64,000 nt of DNA from Spisula solida. Taxonomy: Eukaryota > Mollusca > Bivalvia > Venerida > Mactridae. Positions within the stretch are counted from its first letter, which is position 1, and each line of letters opens with the position of its first letter. The notes beneath the pieces were generated by a model that was not told the DNA's origin, did not search any database, and saw only the letters and a list, made by a program, of their open reading frames with translations. The translations under genes were made by a program, and so were the position numbers. Of the stretch, positions 11,261 through 22,920 are shown one piece after another. The DNA lies in assembly GCA_947247005.1 (NCBI GenBank), contig OX365950.1, positions 13,032,720-13,096,719 on the forward strand, written 5' to 3'.

Positions 11261-12375
11261 GGTCACATTTAGAGTTATTGTGTGTTGGTCCTCATTCTGT
11301 AAAATCCTCATTGTGATTCAATTTATTATATTTAATAATTACAAATGAGTATAATTATATTCTTGTGGTTACCCCATTATTATAAGGAAGCATTAACAAT
11401 TTTAATATAATTATGATGCATTATCTGATTCTTTAATGTATATCCTATTATCCCTAAGACCCACAAATCACTTTCACTGATATTAATTAATTACCATAAT
11501 ACATAAAAGTACAAAAATGTTACAATTGTGTCCTGGGTGAGGATTTATAGTTTGCACAAAACTTTGCACAGTTTATTATTATAACCATATATAATGCTTC
11601 TATAGATTATTTAGCCGTTAGTCCTGTATGTAAGATAATCATTTTTATCACATGTTTGACGTCGCGGTAGCGTAATAAAGCCATTATTTATTTTTGATAA
11701 TACACTAGTGTAATAAAGCTATTAAAGTTTATTATAGTGAAAAATATGTAGATATTTTATGTTTTGGCCGGAAAAGGCTAACATATGATAAAAAGAACAT
11801 TACATTTGTGACTTTCCACATTGAATTTATTAAACTCGTTGAAAAAATCGATAAAATGCTCAGCAGAGCCTCGCATTTTATTATTTTATTCAACTCGTTT
11901 AATAAATTCAATATGGAAAGACACTCATGTAATATCCTCTATATAGGGTTAAATGGTTGGCAAAATTCTTGAATTTGAGATATGCTTCTACATTGTGAGC
12001 TTATCACTACAGAAAAAACACAGGCAATATCATAGGCCAAGTTTGCCTGATAAAAAGTTGAGGGCTCAACAGCAGAGAAGCTGGGCTGCATTGCATGGCA
12101 CCAGACACAAACATATAGTTAACATTTGGCCTAAAAAACATTCCATCTCCTGGAAAATGGTAACTATCAGCTGACTGGGTACATGAACAGACAACATTAA
12201 TATCCTGTATCAGAAACATTGAGAACTGTCAGCTATATGACTATGGCCCAGTCACACAGTAACTGTACATACAAAAACAACATCTGTCATTCATCTTAGT
12301 ACTAAATACCTGTAGGCATCCATAGAACTAGAACAATGTTGGAGTTCTCTTATCGTTATCTGAGTGCAGTACATT
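11261..12375. other. no gene seen
   Basis: AT-rich intron. An inverted pair 'attgaatttattaaactcgt' (about 11820) and 'aactcgtttaataaattcaa' (about 11891) forms a small hairpin element near 11800-11925. A possible 49-nt exon ending CTACAG|GTATTT at 12308 was tested in frame and hits a stop. Confidence 0.45.
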
Positions 12376-13264
12376 TAGCATTAACAAAAACTTAGAATAT
12401 AACCTACATTGTAAGCCACTAAGAATATAACCTACACTGTAAGCCACTTAGAATATAACCTACATTATAAGCCACTTAGAATATAACCTACATTGTAGGC
12501 CACTTAGAATATAACCAGCCACTTAGAATATAACCAACATTGTAAGCCACTTAGAATATAACCTACACTGTAAGCCACTTAGAATATAACCTACATTATA
12601 AGCCACTTAGAATATAACCTACATCGTAGGCCACTTAGAATATAACCAGCCACTTAGAATATAACCTACATTGTAAGCCACTTAGAATATAACCTACATT
12701 GTAAGTCACTTAGAATATAACCTACATTGTAAGCCACTTAGAATATAACTTACATTGTAAGCCACTCAGAATATAACCTACATTGTTAGAATATAACCTA
12801 CATTGTAAGCCACCTAGAATATAACCTACATTGTAAGCCACATAGAATATAACCTACATTGTTAGAATAAAACCTACATTGTAAGCCACTTAGAATATAA
12901 CCTACATAGTAAGCCACTTAGAATATAACCTACATTGTAAGCCACTTAGAATATAACCTACATTGTAAGTCACTTAGAATATAACCTACATTGTAAGCCA
13001 CCTAGAATATAACTTACATTGTAAGCCACTTAGAATATAACCTACATTGTTAGAATATAACCTACATTGTAAGCCACTTAGAATATAACCTACATTGTAA
13101 GCCACTTAGAATATAACCTACATTGTAAACCACTTAGAATATAACCTACATTGTAAGCCACTTAGAATATAACCTACATTGTAAGCCACCTAGAATATAA
13201 CCTACATTGTAAGCCACTTAGAATATAACCTACATAGTAAGTCGCTTAGAATATAACCTACATT
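12376..13264. repeat. 28-bp minisatellite
   Basis: Roughly thirty copies of a 28-nt unit beginning 'cttagaatataacctacatt' and ending 'gtaagcca'. Some units are shortened (loss of the 'gtaagccactt' part near 12515, 12645, 12786, 12862, 13050). Higher-order duplication is visible because the shortened units recur in similar neighbourhoods. Confidence 0.9.
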
Positions 13265-14542
13265 TATTTTCTCATTCAGTTGTGAGTTAGGCATCGTTTC
13301 ATGTAATTGTGGTCTGTGCTGTTTTTATGTTTTCTGTGCTTGACTATTTAAGTTGAGTGCTGCCTTCCCTGCCCTATTTTTAACTATCTTTTTGATGCCA
13401 ATGTCTATATTATAAGCCAATCAAACGCAGGAGTTTTATAATCAAAGTAAGTCAGAATATATTTCGGGTTAATTCTTATTGATAAAGAAGGGCGGATCAA
13501 GCCATTAAGATAAAGACCAGTAGCCATTTCATACAGACAATTTACATTAAATATGATAGTTTAAAACAGTAACACAGCAATAAATCACATACTGCTGTAT
13601 CAAGTGATTTTTGTTTGTAAATAAATTATTCAATATCCAATCTTCCAGACTTGTGGAGGATTTTAATATTCATTTAAATAAGCAAAATATTTGCTACTAA
13701 GAAATCACTTGAGTGGAAACAACGCGTGACAATTAAACCCTGGTCCCAATTTCATAAAAATTCTTTGGTTTATTAAAATACTTAAGCATTGTAACTTGCA
13801 TTGTTATTGCAATAAAGTGTTTTTTATAAGATTATTTATAACTTTGCATAAGTTACCTTAAAAGTCTTTGGTTTAGTTTAAGAAGTTAATGCCTCAAATA
13901 TTGATATAGACTTGGGAATAAGACAAGCACTTTTGCCTACGAATCATAGATGTAATATATCTGTCTGAGAATCCACTCAAGTCAAGGATAAAATGTAATG
14001 CACTGTACATTATTTGTCCGTGAATAAATTGCTCTAAAGCCAATGTTATTATGTAATGTGTCTGTCTGCGAACTGTGCACAACAATCAACTATAATCAAA
14101 ATAGAAATGTGGTACCAATATCTCATCAAGACGCAAGCAATGATGTCAGTATTCTCATACTGCTAATGTTTGAGTCACATGTCAGTGGAATTAAAAGTGA
14201 CAATATATTGATCCTCTAGAATGGAATCTGACCAACAAGTGACAACATTACATTTACTTAGCCAGTTATATGACCTGGACAACAGTTGATGACAAACTTG
14301 TTTTAGCACCAATGTGTTACCAGTGAGCGAAAATAACTTCTTAACATTCATGGCCATAGGGTCATCAAATTTCTGACCACCACTTAGATTATGGGATCAG
14401 TTTAGACAAATTTCCCCCAAAAACGTGACGGGCCATCAAATTTCAAGTCACCTTGGCAACATAATTTTACCATGGAATTTTTTATGATAACCATGGATGC
14501 AAGACATTTCTTAAAAATCTTAAAACAAAACATTTTACTAAC
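13265..14542. other. intron, no gene seen
   Basis: AT-rich sequence between the minisatellite and the N-terminal SLC4A11-like exon. Open frames of 60-63 codons show no splice or family support. Confidence 0.5.
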
Positions 14543-14979
14543 CAATAAAAGAATCTTCGAATTTCACTCCACCTAAGGAACTCTTGCTTTCATACATAGA
14601 ATCTTTCTTGTTTTCTGGTTCAAGGAATGTCTTTTTAACAGGAGAGTTGGGAACACCTCCCTCACTTTTATGTCTCTTCCTGGGATCAGCGTTAGAATTT
14701 TCGACCGTCAGCATCGCGTCATGTTTCTGAATATCTTCGTTGATACTGACAATGTGTGGAGATGTCTGATTGGATGGACCTCCATCACTATGGTTACTTG
14801 AGTGAGGAACATCACCGTTTGTGCTTCCATCTGGCGGACCGATATACGGAGGAGGCCCGGTATTTCCATCGTTTTCCATGGAGAAGATTGGGTTAGTATG
14901 TGAGTGTGGTGACTCTACTAGAGGTGTGATATTTTGCAAGGCCACGCCATTTTCTTCCATACCCTGATCCATGTCTGAC
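14543..14979 (-). CDS. SLC4A11-like transporter, disordered N-terminal exon
   Basis: This 437-nt exon lies between TATATTTCAG|G (acceptor at 14981-14980) and ATTG|GTTAGT (donor at 14542). From the Met at 14972 it encodes 143 residues plus one base (phase 1). The sequence is low-complexity and rich in P, S, N, D, E and G, typical of the disordered cytoplasmic N terminus of SLC4 carriers. Notable motifs are PPPY (residues 40-43 counted from this Met, a WW-domain binding PPxY motif) and basic clusters RKRHK (98-102) and PVKK (111-114). By itself it has no recognisable fold. The gene assignment comes from in-phase splicing to the 9544-9581 and 3542-3746 exons. The Met at 14972 could be an alternative start, but the acceptor and the open frame upstream (R-S-D-M) suggest coding continues from the 60.4-kb exon. 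Confidence 0.75.
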
Positions 14980-17900
14980 CTGAAATATAGAAATCAAGAG
15001 ATGAGAACATAGGTGTACAAGATTGAAACCCTATTATACTGGAATTTATATGAAGGTCCATTTATAAAACGCACTAAAACATCCAGGTAACATATAAAAT
15101 TCTACTGTGTAGAGGACCATCTAATAAGTCCTTGATAGCCAATTGGTTATGAGAGTCTCCACTTTGAGTGTGGGAGACCCATTTTAGGTTCACTCTATGG
15201 CCACATCAAACACAAAATAACTAGTGATATCATTGCTTGACCAAGACAGCATCAAAAGAGGAAGCTGACTTCTCTTCTCTCATAGTAACCCTGCTTTCCA
15301 ACTGACAAAAAGTATTATTACAAACTACACTCCTGAACTTATTATTCCTTTCCTGAACACTGTGCTCTATTTAAATGTACATGCATGTGTCAACAAAGCG
15401 GATCAAACTTCAAAGAAATTTAAGGCAGAAATTACACATATTAAAAATAACCCGAAAAAATACTACGGATAAAAACTAACTCAATTCAGATTTCATTCTT
15501 ATAATTTACATAATGACAAATCTAATACATGCATTCACTTAATAAAATGTCCCTCATGGTGCTATGTTTTCGCAAAAAAATACAAAAAATAATTATAATA
15601 TACACATTAGTTAAACAATTTTTTTTTTCAGCGTAACAATATCATGTTTCCATAACATGCTGTAAAAGCAATATCATATTTCAATTTTCCTCAAAAATGC
15701 AAATATGAAAAAAGTATGGTGGAAAATCAGACATACAATTTTCATGTTTTTGGCTAATAAATCACTTTAAATTTGCCTTTTTTCCTGCAATTTCTCTAAT
15801 GAAGGTTGTCTTATTTTAAACATAATAATTAGTAACCTTCAAGAATTAGTATAAATAGTTTAGTGACCTAATCTGTGACTCACCTTTTTTCTGGAAAATT
15901 CTAAAAACTCATGTGATCTTTAAGGCTTAAATCAGGGAAAACATAATTGTGAAAACACAAGGTCACATTGACAATTACATCATGAAGCCTAAGTATGCTC
16001 CCTTACAATGACTTTATTCTATACCAAGACCTTGCAGTATTTCAATCAACAAATTCTTTTCAGATGCAAAAGGTCAACAAAAATTTTGAACAAATTCCAA
16101 ATAATTTTAAGACCTAACAAGCTGAAAAAAATCAACAAATTCGAAAAAAATATTTTTAGATTAATCAAGCATGTCAAGTAGAACAAAAAGCAACGATTGT
16201 TAAATATTTGTTTAGACTGACAAGAAGACGTGTTAATCTATAACAGTATAACAACATAAAAACATTGAAATACACACATTTTACAGTACTTTCATATTAA
16301 AATATTTTTACATTTACCAAAAACCATAATATCCTCACATTTCTCCTGACACATTCACAGAACACGATTCCTCAATTAGTATTAACACACTGTGTATTGC
16401 ACCACCACAAAGAGAGAGAGAGAGAGATATGCACTAAGAGAAGCTGTGCGATAGTCTCCAATAAACAGCTGATTTTCTTCCAAGCAGAGTCATTCATCAC
16501 ACACCTCATGTGTTACAGAATAACATATCACCTAGCAACACAATATATAACCCTGAGCATTCAAGGTGACTTAATCCACATCACAATAAATCAAAGAATT
16601 CACAAATTTGAATAGAATTCAGATCAAATTATTCCTAGGTTTATAGTATTTAATTTAAGGATAATGTAATAAAAGTACAAATCACGACAAAGATATACAT
16701 GTAACCTCCTACATACAATTGCTACATGCACCTCGTATTGATTTATAATACAACAGACAGATGTTATGACCAAGAAATAATTCACACAGTATGTAGGGTG
16801 ATAAATGGCCATACCTTTGTTTTTTCCAATGTTTACCAATAATATGTAGAGCAGCCATAGGTATACAAGTACAATGTCAGTCTGTTCAGTCAATGATGTA
16901 TTGTCCGCTGATAAATTTTAAATGTGGCAATTGTTTTAATTAAATCCTAGTTTACAGCTATACTTTACAAGAGGCACCGAAATGTTACATTAATTACAAA
17001 TATTATTACTTGGAAGCTTGTATTTAAAACAAGCACATACGTCTAGCGATGATGATCGAACCAGAATTACATCTGTATATTATGTAACTAGCTGATGCAA
17101 AATATCAGTTCAGAAAAGAAAGTTGCAGTATTAATAGGCGTTGCAAATACACCAGTAGGTATAAGTCTCTCTTTCTCTCTCAACCACATGAATCCAGTCA
17201 GGTGACCAGTACAACAAACACACACTGTTCAAAGATTAAATTCCTGAAAACTACAAACTGGTCCAATATTGTACTTAACAAATAATTCCGCATTAAATTT
17301 TCATAATTTAATTGAACAAATACTGTTCAAGGATTTTCTAGTCCGCAATTTACAAAATTTAATACTGCTAAATCATTATGCCTCTGCATTAAAATTTCCA
17401 TATATTGTAATTAAACACACTCTTTAACGATTTGCATTTCAGCAAAAGAATCTAAAATTGTTCTGCATTGAATTTTCATAACTTTAGAGTATGAATGAAC
17501 ACATGAATATGTAAGACGTAATAAGAGAATAATCAGCGCAAGGACACAAACTGCATGAAGTAATGCAAAGTTTTATTTACTCAACAAAAAATAAAATAAT
17601 TTCAACAGGAGCAAAGTACAACAATCCTTCACCAATCAAAAGTTGGCTGACAATGACATGTACGATAACGTTACACAAAAATCTATCTTGTATGAGATTA
17701 AATATCTCGGTAATAGCTTTTGTTACTTATTATATATAAGTATCATCTGATCTAGAAATATATTGATTAATGGACTTTTTGCACATCTAGAAAAATGAAG
17801 TTGTATATGTCCAGAGGACGAATTTAACTTTGATCTTGACCTAATATAATATTACATGTATTACATTATGCAAAATATATCATTAATTATAGCATTATAG

Positions 17901-19281
17901 TCCTATACAAAATAAAAGAAAGGTGAAACAAAAGCACTACAAGACGCACACGCGCCCCTCTCAACTATGGCACATTGTCAGAATCTGATTTTCTATTTTT
18001 AGTAACAATAGGCTCAATCAGTCCTGATTTCATTCCTAAGAGAAAACTTCACATAAGCTGCCTCAACCAAAAGTTATCTCAAAATGTCATATTCCTAACT
18101 ATGTATAAAGTTATTGAGTGAAAATTGTTTTGGCTACAGTAACCTTGACCCCAACAGTCTAATTTTCAGACAAAATATGTGCCTTCATAATAACTAGATT
18201 AGCAAGCACTACGGTAATCAAATATCTTATAAACTATTGATCAGACTCAGAATGTCCAAGTCCCAGCTGTCAAGCCTGAAAGTTGAATACAACAAATCTA
18301 TTATAATAATTTGTAAGTCCCAATAACAGCCACTTCTACTTTGTTGCTGGTGCTAAACCTTTCTGGTCTAATATTCTGGAGGAATTGTCTATAACTGCAG
18401 ACACAATCAGGAGAGACAAACAAATTGTCAAATGATCATTGTCTACAGGATGCTGTCAGGACAAAAACCTCTTATTTCTCATTCCAACAGCGTTATTTAT
18501 AGAAAAATTATTCCTTAAATCAATTTTAAAACATTTCCCCCTAGGAACGAAAACACAAACGCTGCACTGCATGGTGCCTCATATGGTAATTTGGGGATTC
18601 CCCTAGCTACTCTATCAGGCAATTTTTTGGAACATAAATTCAGTTCGAGGAATCGCAGAATTGCCTGATGCAATTTCACCCCCACTGGTTATATAACTAT
18701 AAGTACACAAAGGATCATAATTGTTTTATACCATTTTGCAAAATATTTTCTGTCCTACTTTGAGTGAACTTTTAATACTGACAATCACAATGCTGTAATA
18801 ATTATAATCCTGTGCTAGCAGAAATTACATTTGTATTAGTGCTCACCTAAATGCACTATGGGCAAGTGTTCAATTATATCCAAAAAAAAAAAAACACTAG
18901 CCATTAACCAAAATATAATGGATAACCGAAATTCATTTCACTTATGTAAATAATTAATGTCTATATAATGATATTTAGTCTTGTCTTTTGAAAATTACAT
19001 CTCAGCATTTTAGGCTTTTAAAATTAAACTCATCAGCATTTTGTTATATTTAGTGATGCAATTTTAATAAACGTCAGACCTACTTTTGACAATTACACAC
19101 ATTATAATAACAGTATCAATAAGTTGATATACGTATATGTATATATATACATATATGAATAATTTGATTAACTATTTTCTGATTTCGAAACAATCATAAT
19201 TATTAAATCCAAACTTCAAAAGAAAAGCGTATAAAACATGTAATTCAAATTTTTAGTGCACTATAAGTAAATGACTATATA
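14980..19281. other. intron, no gene seen; weak SINE trace and (GA)n
   Basis: A degenerate tRNA-like stretch at about 15132-15205 (TAGCCAATTGGTTATGAG as A-box, AGGTTCACTC as B-box) may be an old SINE. A (GA)n tract lies at 16409-16428. The rest is AT-rich with long A/T runs and no coding signal; open frames at 16397-16893 look random. Confidence 0.45.
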
Positions 19282-20294
19282 CGTGGGACGTTCAAAAATA
19301 AACAGGACTATTGTCACAAATACCGCATGGTTAAACAAAATAAATCAAATTATATACCGTCAGAAATCGGAATCCTTTTTCTACATATCGTAAAATTATG
19401 AACTAAAACAAATACGCGGCCCGAGAGTGATAGATCAATAATCATGGTCACTAACGCCGACCCGGCGCACAAAATGACGTCGCTTTTTTACAAGGTGTTC
19501 GTTCTTCGCATAGGGCTATGAAATACAATGTTTATAGTGAGATAAGGTGATGAATACATTCTTGTACCACACTAAACCACTCAAGTAAAGCGTTGGTGAG
19601 AATCGCATGTATTTTTCCAGATCCTATATCGAATATTTGGTCGAGGGAACGTACCATGAAACGTTAATATATTTCAAATGTCTCAGTAACTGACGTCACA
19701 AACGTTATATGATTTTCTATTACTTCCCTGTCTTTCAAAGCTGAACAGTTATTACAAAAGCACTTATGCCATTCTAATAATGATAAACGACTCGGAGAAA
19801 TGTTTCACAACGCAGATACGATAATTTCTTACGATTCAGAGGACATTGTCATCTTGCTGTAGACAGAACTTGGCGTTAGTCCTTTTTTCTTACGTTCTGC
19901 AGACGTTACTTATGCGTCACGACGTTGTCACTTCTCGAGCTCAACTTGTTTTTATTTCCGTATCTAAAGTCCTAATGTCGTCATTGTTTGGAGACATCGT
20001 CCAATATATAACATGCAATGTCATGGCGAATTTTGAAAACTATCGATATGATAGTATTAAAGATGTACCATATTACGTAGTCGCCATCAATGTTATTTGG
20101 TGGGCTGCGCCGGGTGCGTGTTACCATGGTTTCATAATTGAATATTAAGAGCGGCTGTGATAAAGTAATTCAATAAATCAGATATCAATTTTTCACAAGT
20201 GAATTGCGATTCGATGTTATGTGATTATATTTGTATAATATTTAAAACTGTACCCGTGAGGGCCCCAGTCCTATTTATTTTTGAACGTCCCACG
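19282..20294. mobile_element. 1-kb mariner-type DNA transposon, non-autonomous
   Basis: Terminal inverted repeats CGTGGGACGTTCAAAAATAA then A[C/T]AGGACT are identical but for one base over about 29 nt. Both ends abut TA (19280-19281 and 20295-20296). Size and TA target fit Tc1/mariner. The inner 100-codon plus-strand frame (19846-20148, ending in CYHGFIIEY) does not show the DDE/D signature motifs I would expect of a mariner transposase, so the copy appears non-autonomous. Confidence 0.85.
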
Positions 20295-21061
20295 TACAAT
20301 ATCGAGGGCCCAGTGCAAAACTATAGTACATGCCTCTATAAATTGATGTAGTAACCATACATATTTTTGCACCGAGTCCTCGATATGGCCTCCCTCCTTT
20401 TATTCCCTTCAAACAAATTACTTCAAAAAGTTGTTAAAAATCGAAATGAAAACCCTTTAAACGTTCAGAAATGTAAAATACAAAATGACTTACAAAATAC
20501 AATTATCCGTCATAAAATTGTTGTTCAAGGTTATAAACCAGCGGATGAATAGAACACAACCGTAGGCATACAGGAGTTAATGTATCAATGTACCAGAGAC
20601 GGGAGATGGTAGAAATACAATATGATAAAATTCTTCAAGTCATAAATTAACTTTTCAGACCTTGTGGAGAAACCTAACACCCTGAGTAAGTGATGTAAAT
20701 ATACATAAATTTCTACATGTGAAATAAACAAGTTGCTTTCAATAGAATTTTCATACTTGTAAATTTTACAAAGGTAAAAGCTGTAACATGATATAAACTG
20801 TATGACCTTATTACTGTAAATCACCGAAAATAATTTGCGTGATCAGCATTTCCTAAATTTTGGTAACACTTATTTCAGAGGTTTGTAAAGTCACAGTAGA
20901 AGGTTTTCATGTCGTGGAAGAAAATCTATATTTACTTGTAGGATGTATGAATTTTCGAGAGATTTTTATTCACGAAAATCAAAACATCGCTAATAATATT
21001 TGACATAAAGAATGCAAATCTGAATCGCTCACTTGATGATAGTCATTCTGAACCATTTCCA
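20295..21061. other. intron, no gene seen
   Basis: AT-rich. 'ttactgtaaatcaccgaaaa' near 20813 is a possible remnant of the 10.0-kb MITE family. Confidence 0.45.
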
Positions 21062-21843
21062 AACAAGAGGGCCATGTGGCCCTAAAGCGCTCACCTGATG
21101 ACTGGCAGTTTAGGCAGAATCAGTATTTGTTATGAATTATGACCTTAATATTTGATGTAGATCTTACAAAGACACACTTTGTGGCCAGGTTTACTAGAGA
21201 TGAGGTAAAAAATGCGACCTCTAGAGTGCATAAAAGGTTTTTCTTTGATGTGGCCTGGTGACCTAGTTTTTTATCCCAAATGACCAGTTACAAACATTAT
21301 GACCAAGATTCATAAATATTAGGCAAAAAACATATCCTCTAGAGTGCTAACAATATTTTTCTTTGATGTGACATGGTGACCCCATTACGAAGTTGGCCTA
21401 GATTTTATAGAGAAAAACATTGTGACCAAGTTTCATAAAAAGTAAAAATGTGGCCACCAGAGTGTTAACAAGGTTTTCCTATTATTTGACCTTTTGACTT
21501 TGTTTTTGACCCCACATGACCCAACTTCAAACTTGACCTAGATTTCATTGAGATACAACTACTAACCAAGTTTGATGAAGATCAAAGCAAAAAATGTGGC
21601 CTCCAGAGTGTTTACAAGGTTTTCCTATTATTTGACCTTTTGACCTAGTTTTTGACCCCGCATGACCCAACTTCGAACTTGACCTATATTTCATTGAGAT
21701 ACAACTACTGACCAAGTTTGATGAGGATCAACGCATAATTGAGAGTGCTAAGAGTGTTAACGGTGAAAAAGCTAACGGACAGACGACGGACAAAAAACAA
21801 TCACAAAAGCTCACCTTGCCACTTTGTGGCAGGTGAGCTAAAA
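21062..21843 (+). mobile_element. pearl-like element, complete-looking copy
   Basis: Starts 'aacaagagggccatgtggcc' and 'gcgctcacctgatgac'. About four diverged core repeats of 130-150 nt follow (each with 'gacctagtttttgacccc', 'gaacttgacctaga', 'accaagtttgatgaa'). The end reads 'acggacagacgacggac', 'caatcacaaaagctcacctt', then a short palindrome GCCACTTTGTGGC and 'aggtgagcta'. Terminal GCTCACCT and AGGTGAGC are inverted. Confidence 0.7.
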
Positions 21844-22920
21844 GTGAGCTAAAAATGTGACCTCTAGAGTGTTAACAAGGCTTTTCTTCAATGTGACCTG
21901 GTGACCTAGTTTTTAACCCCAGCTGACCCAGTTGCGAAAATGAACTAGATTTTATAGAGACCAACATTGTGACCAAGTTTCATAAAGATTAGGCATAAAC
22001 CTGACCTCTGGTGTGATAACAATATTTTTCTTCAAAGTTACCTGCTGACCTAGTTTTCGACCCTAGGTGACCTAGTTGCAACCTTGGCCTAGATTTCATA
22101 GAGATACACATTGTGGCCAAGTTTCATAAAGTTTAGGTAAAAAATGTGACATCTAGAGTATTAACAAGGTTTTTCTTCAATGTGACGTGGTGACCTAATT
22201 TTTAACCCCATATGACCCAGTTACAAACTTGGCCTAGATTTTATAGAGGCAAACATTGTGACCAAGTTTTATAAAGATTAGGTAAAACAAGACTGCGTTC
22301 AATAAACGCTTATGCCCCCTGTGGAAGCCTTGTCCATAAATAAGTCTAAGTCCAAAATTAGGTCAAGGTGAAGGTCAAAATGCGGTCAGGTGATACAGGT
22401 GTGTGGAGAGTGTTCATATACAACATCCATGCAAGTTTGGAAGCTTTGTAGCAAGCCATAATGATGCTAGAAGAAACGGTCAATTTGGGTTAACCAGGAC
22501 GGACGGACGGACGGACGAACGGACGGACAGGTGAATCACTATATGCCTCCCGATCTATCTATACGGGGGCATAAAAATGTGACCTCTAGAGTGTTAAGAA
22601 GGTTTTTCTGTGATGTGACCCAGTGACCTAGTCTTTGACCCCAGATGACCCAGTTATGAACTTGGCCTAGATGTCATAGAGACACACATTGTGACAAAGT
22701 TTCATAAAGTTTAGGTAAAAAATGTAACCTCTAGAGTGTTAACAAGGTTTTTTTTATGTGACCTAGTGACCTAGTTTTTGACCCCAGATGACCCAGTTAC
22801 GAACCTGACCTAGATTTTATAGAGACAAACATAGTGACTAAGTTTTATAAAGATTAAGTGAAAACTGTGACATCTAGAGTGTTAACAGTCTAATTGTTGA
22901 CGACGGACTACACATTTAAC
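21844..22920 (+). mobile_element. second pearl-like core array, split by a nested element
   Basis: Core repeats resume directly after the previous 3' end ('gagctaaaaatgtgacctct') and run to about 22905, ending 'cagtctaattgttgacgacg'. A different element (22288-22575) splits one core copy, so this array was present first. The 3' terminus is truncated. Confidence 0.65.
22288..22575 (+). mobile_element. nested 'cttatgccccctgtgg' family element, copy 1
   Basis: Begins 'caagactgcgttcaataaac' and 'gcttatgccccctgtgg', has a GACGGACGGACGG tract near 22498, and ends 'tatacgggggcataaaa'. TATGCCCCC and GGGGGCATA are inverted. The core repeat is split at 'ggtaaaa' / 'atgtgacc' with no long duplication, as for Helitron-like insertion. 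Nearly the same element is at 51057-51340. Confidence 0.75.

Noticed and set aside
12308..12357. Possible extra SLC4A11-like exon between the N-terminal exon and the micro-exon
   Set aside because: It has CAG|GTATTT and an AG acceptor, but splicing it in phase 1 gives a TAG after ten codons.
19846..20148. 100-codon frame in the mariner-type element as a transposase
   Set aside because: No DDE/D-type motifs, helix-turn-helix or WVPHEL-like motif visible; too short.
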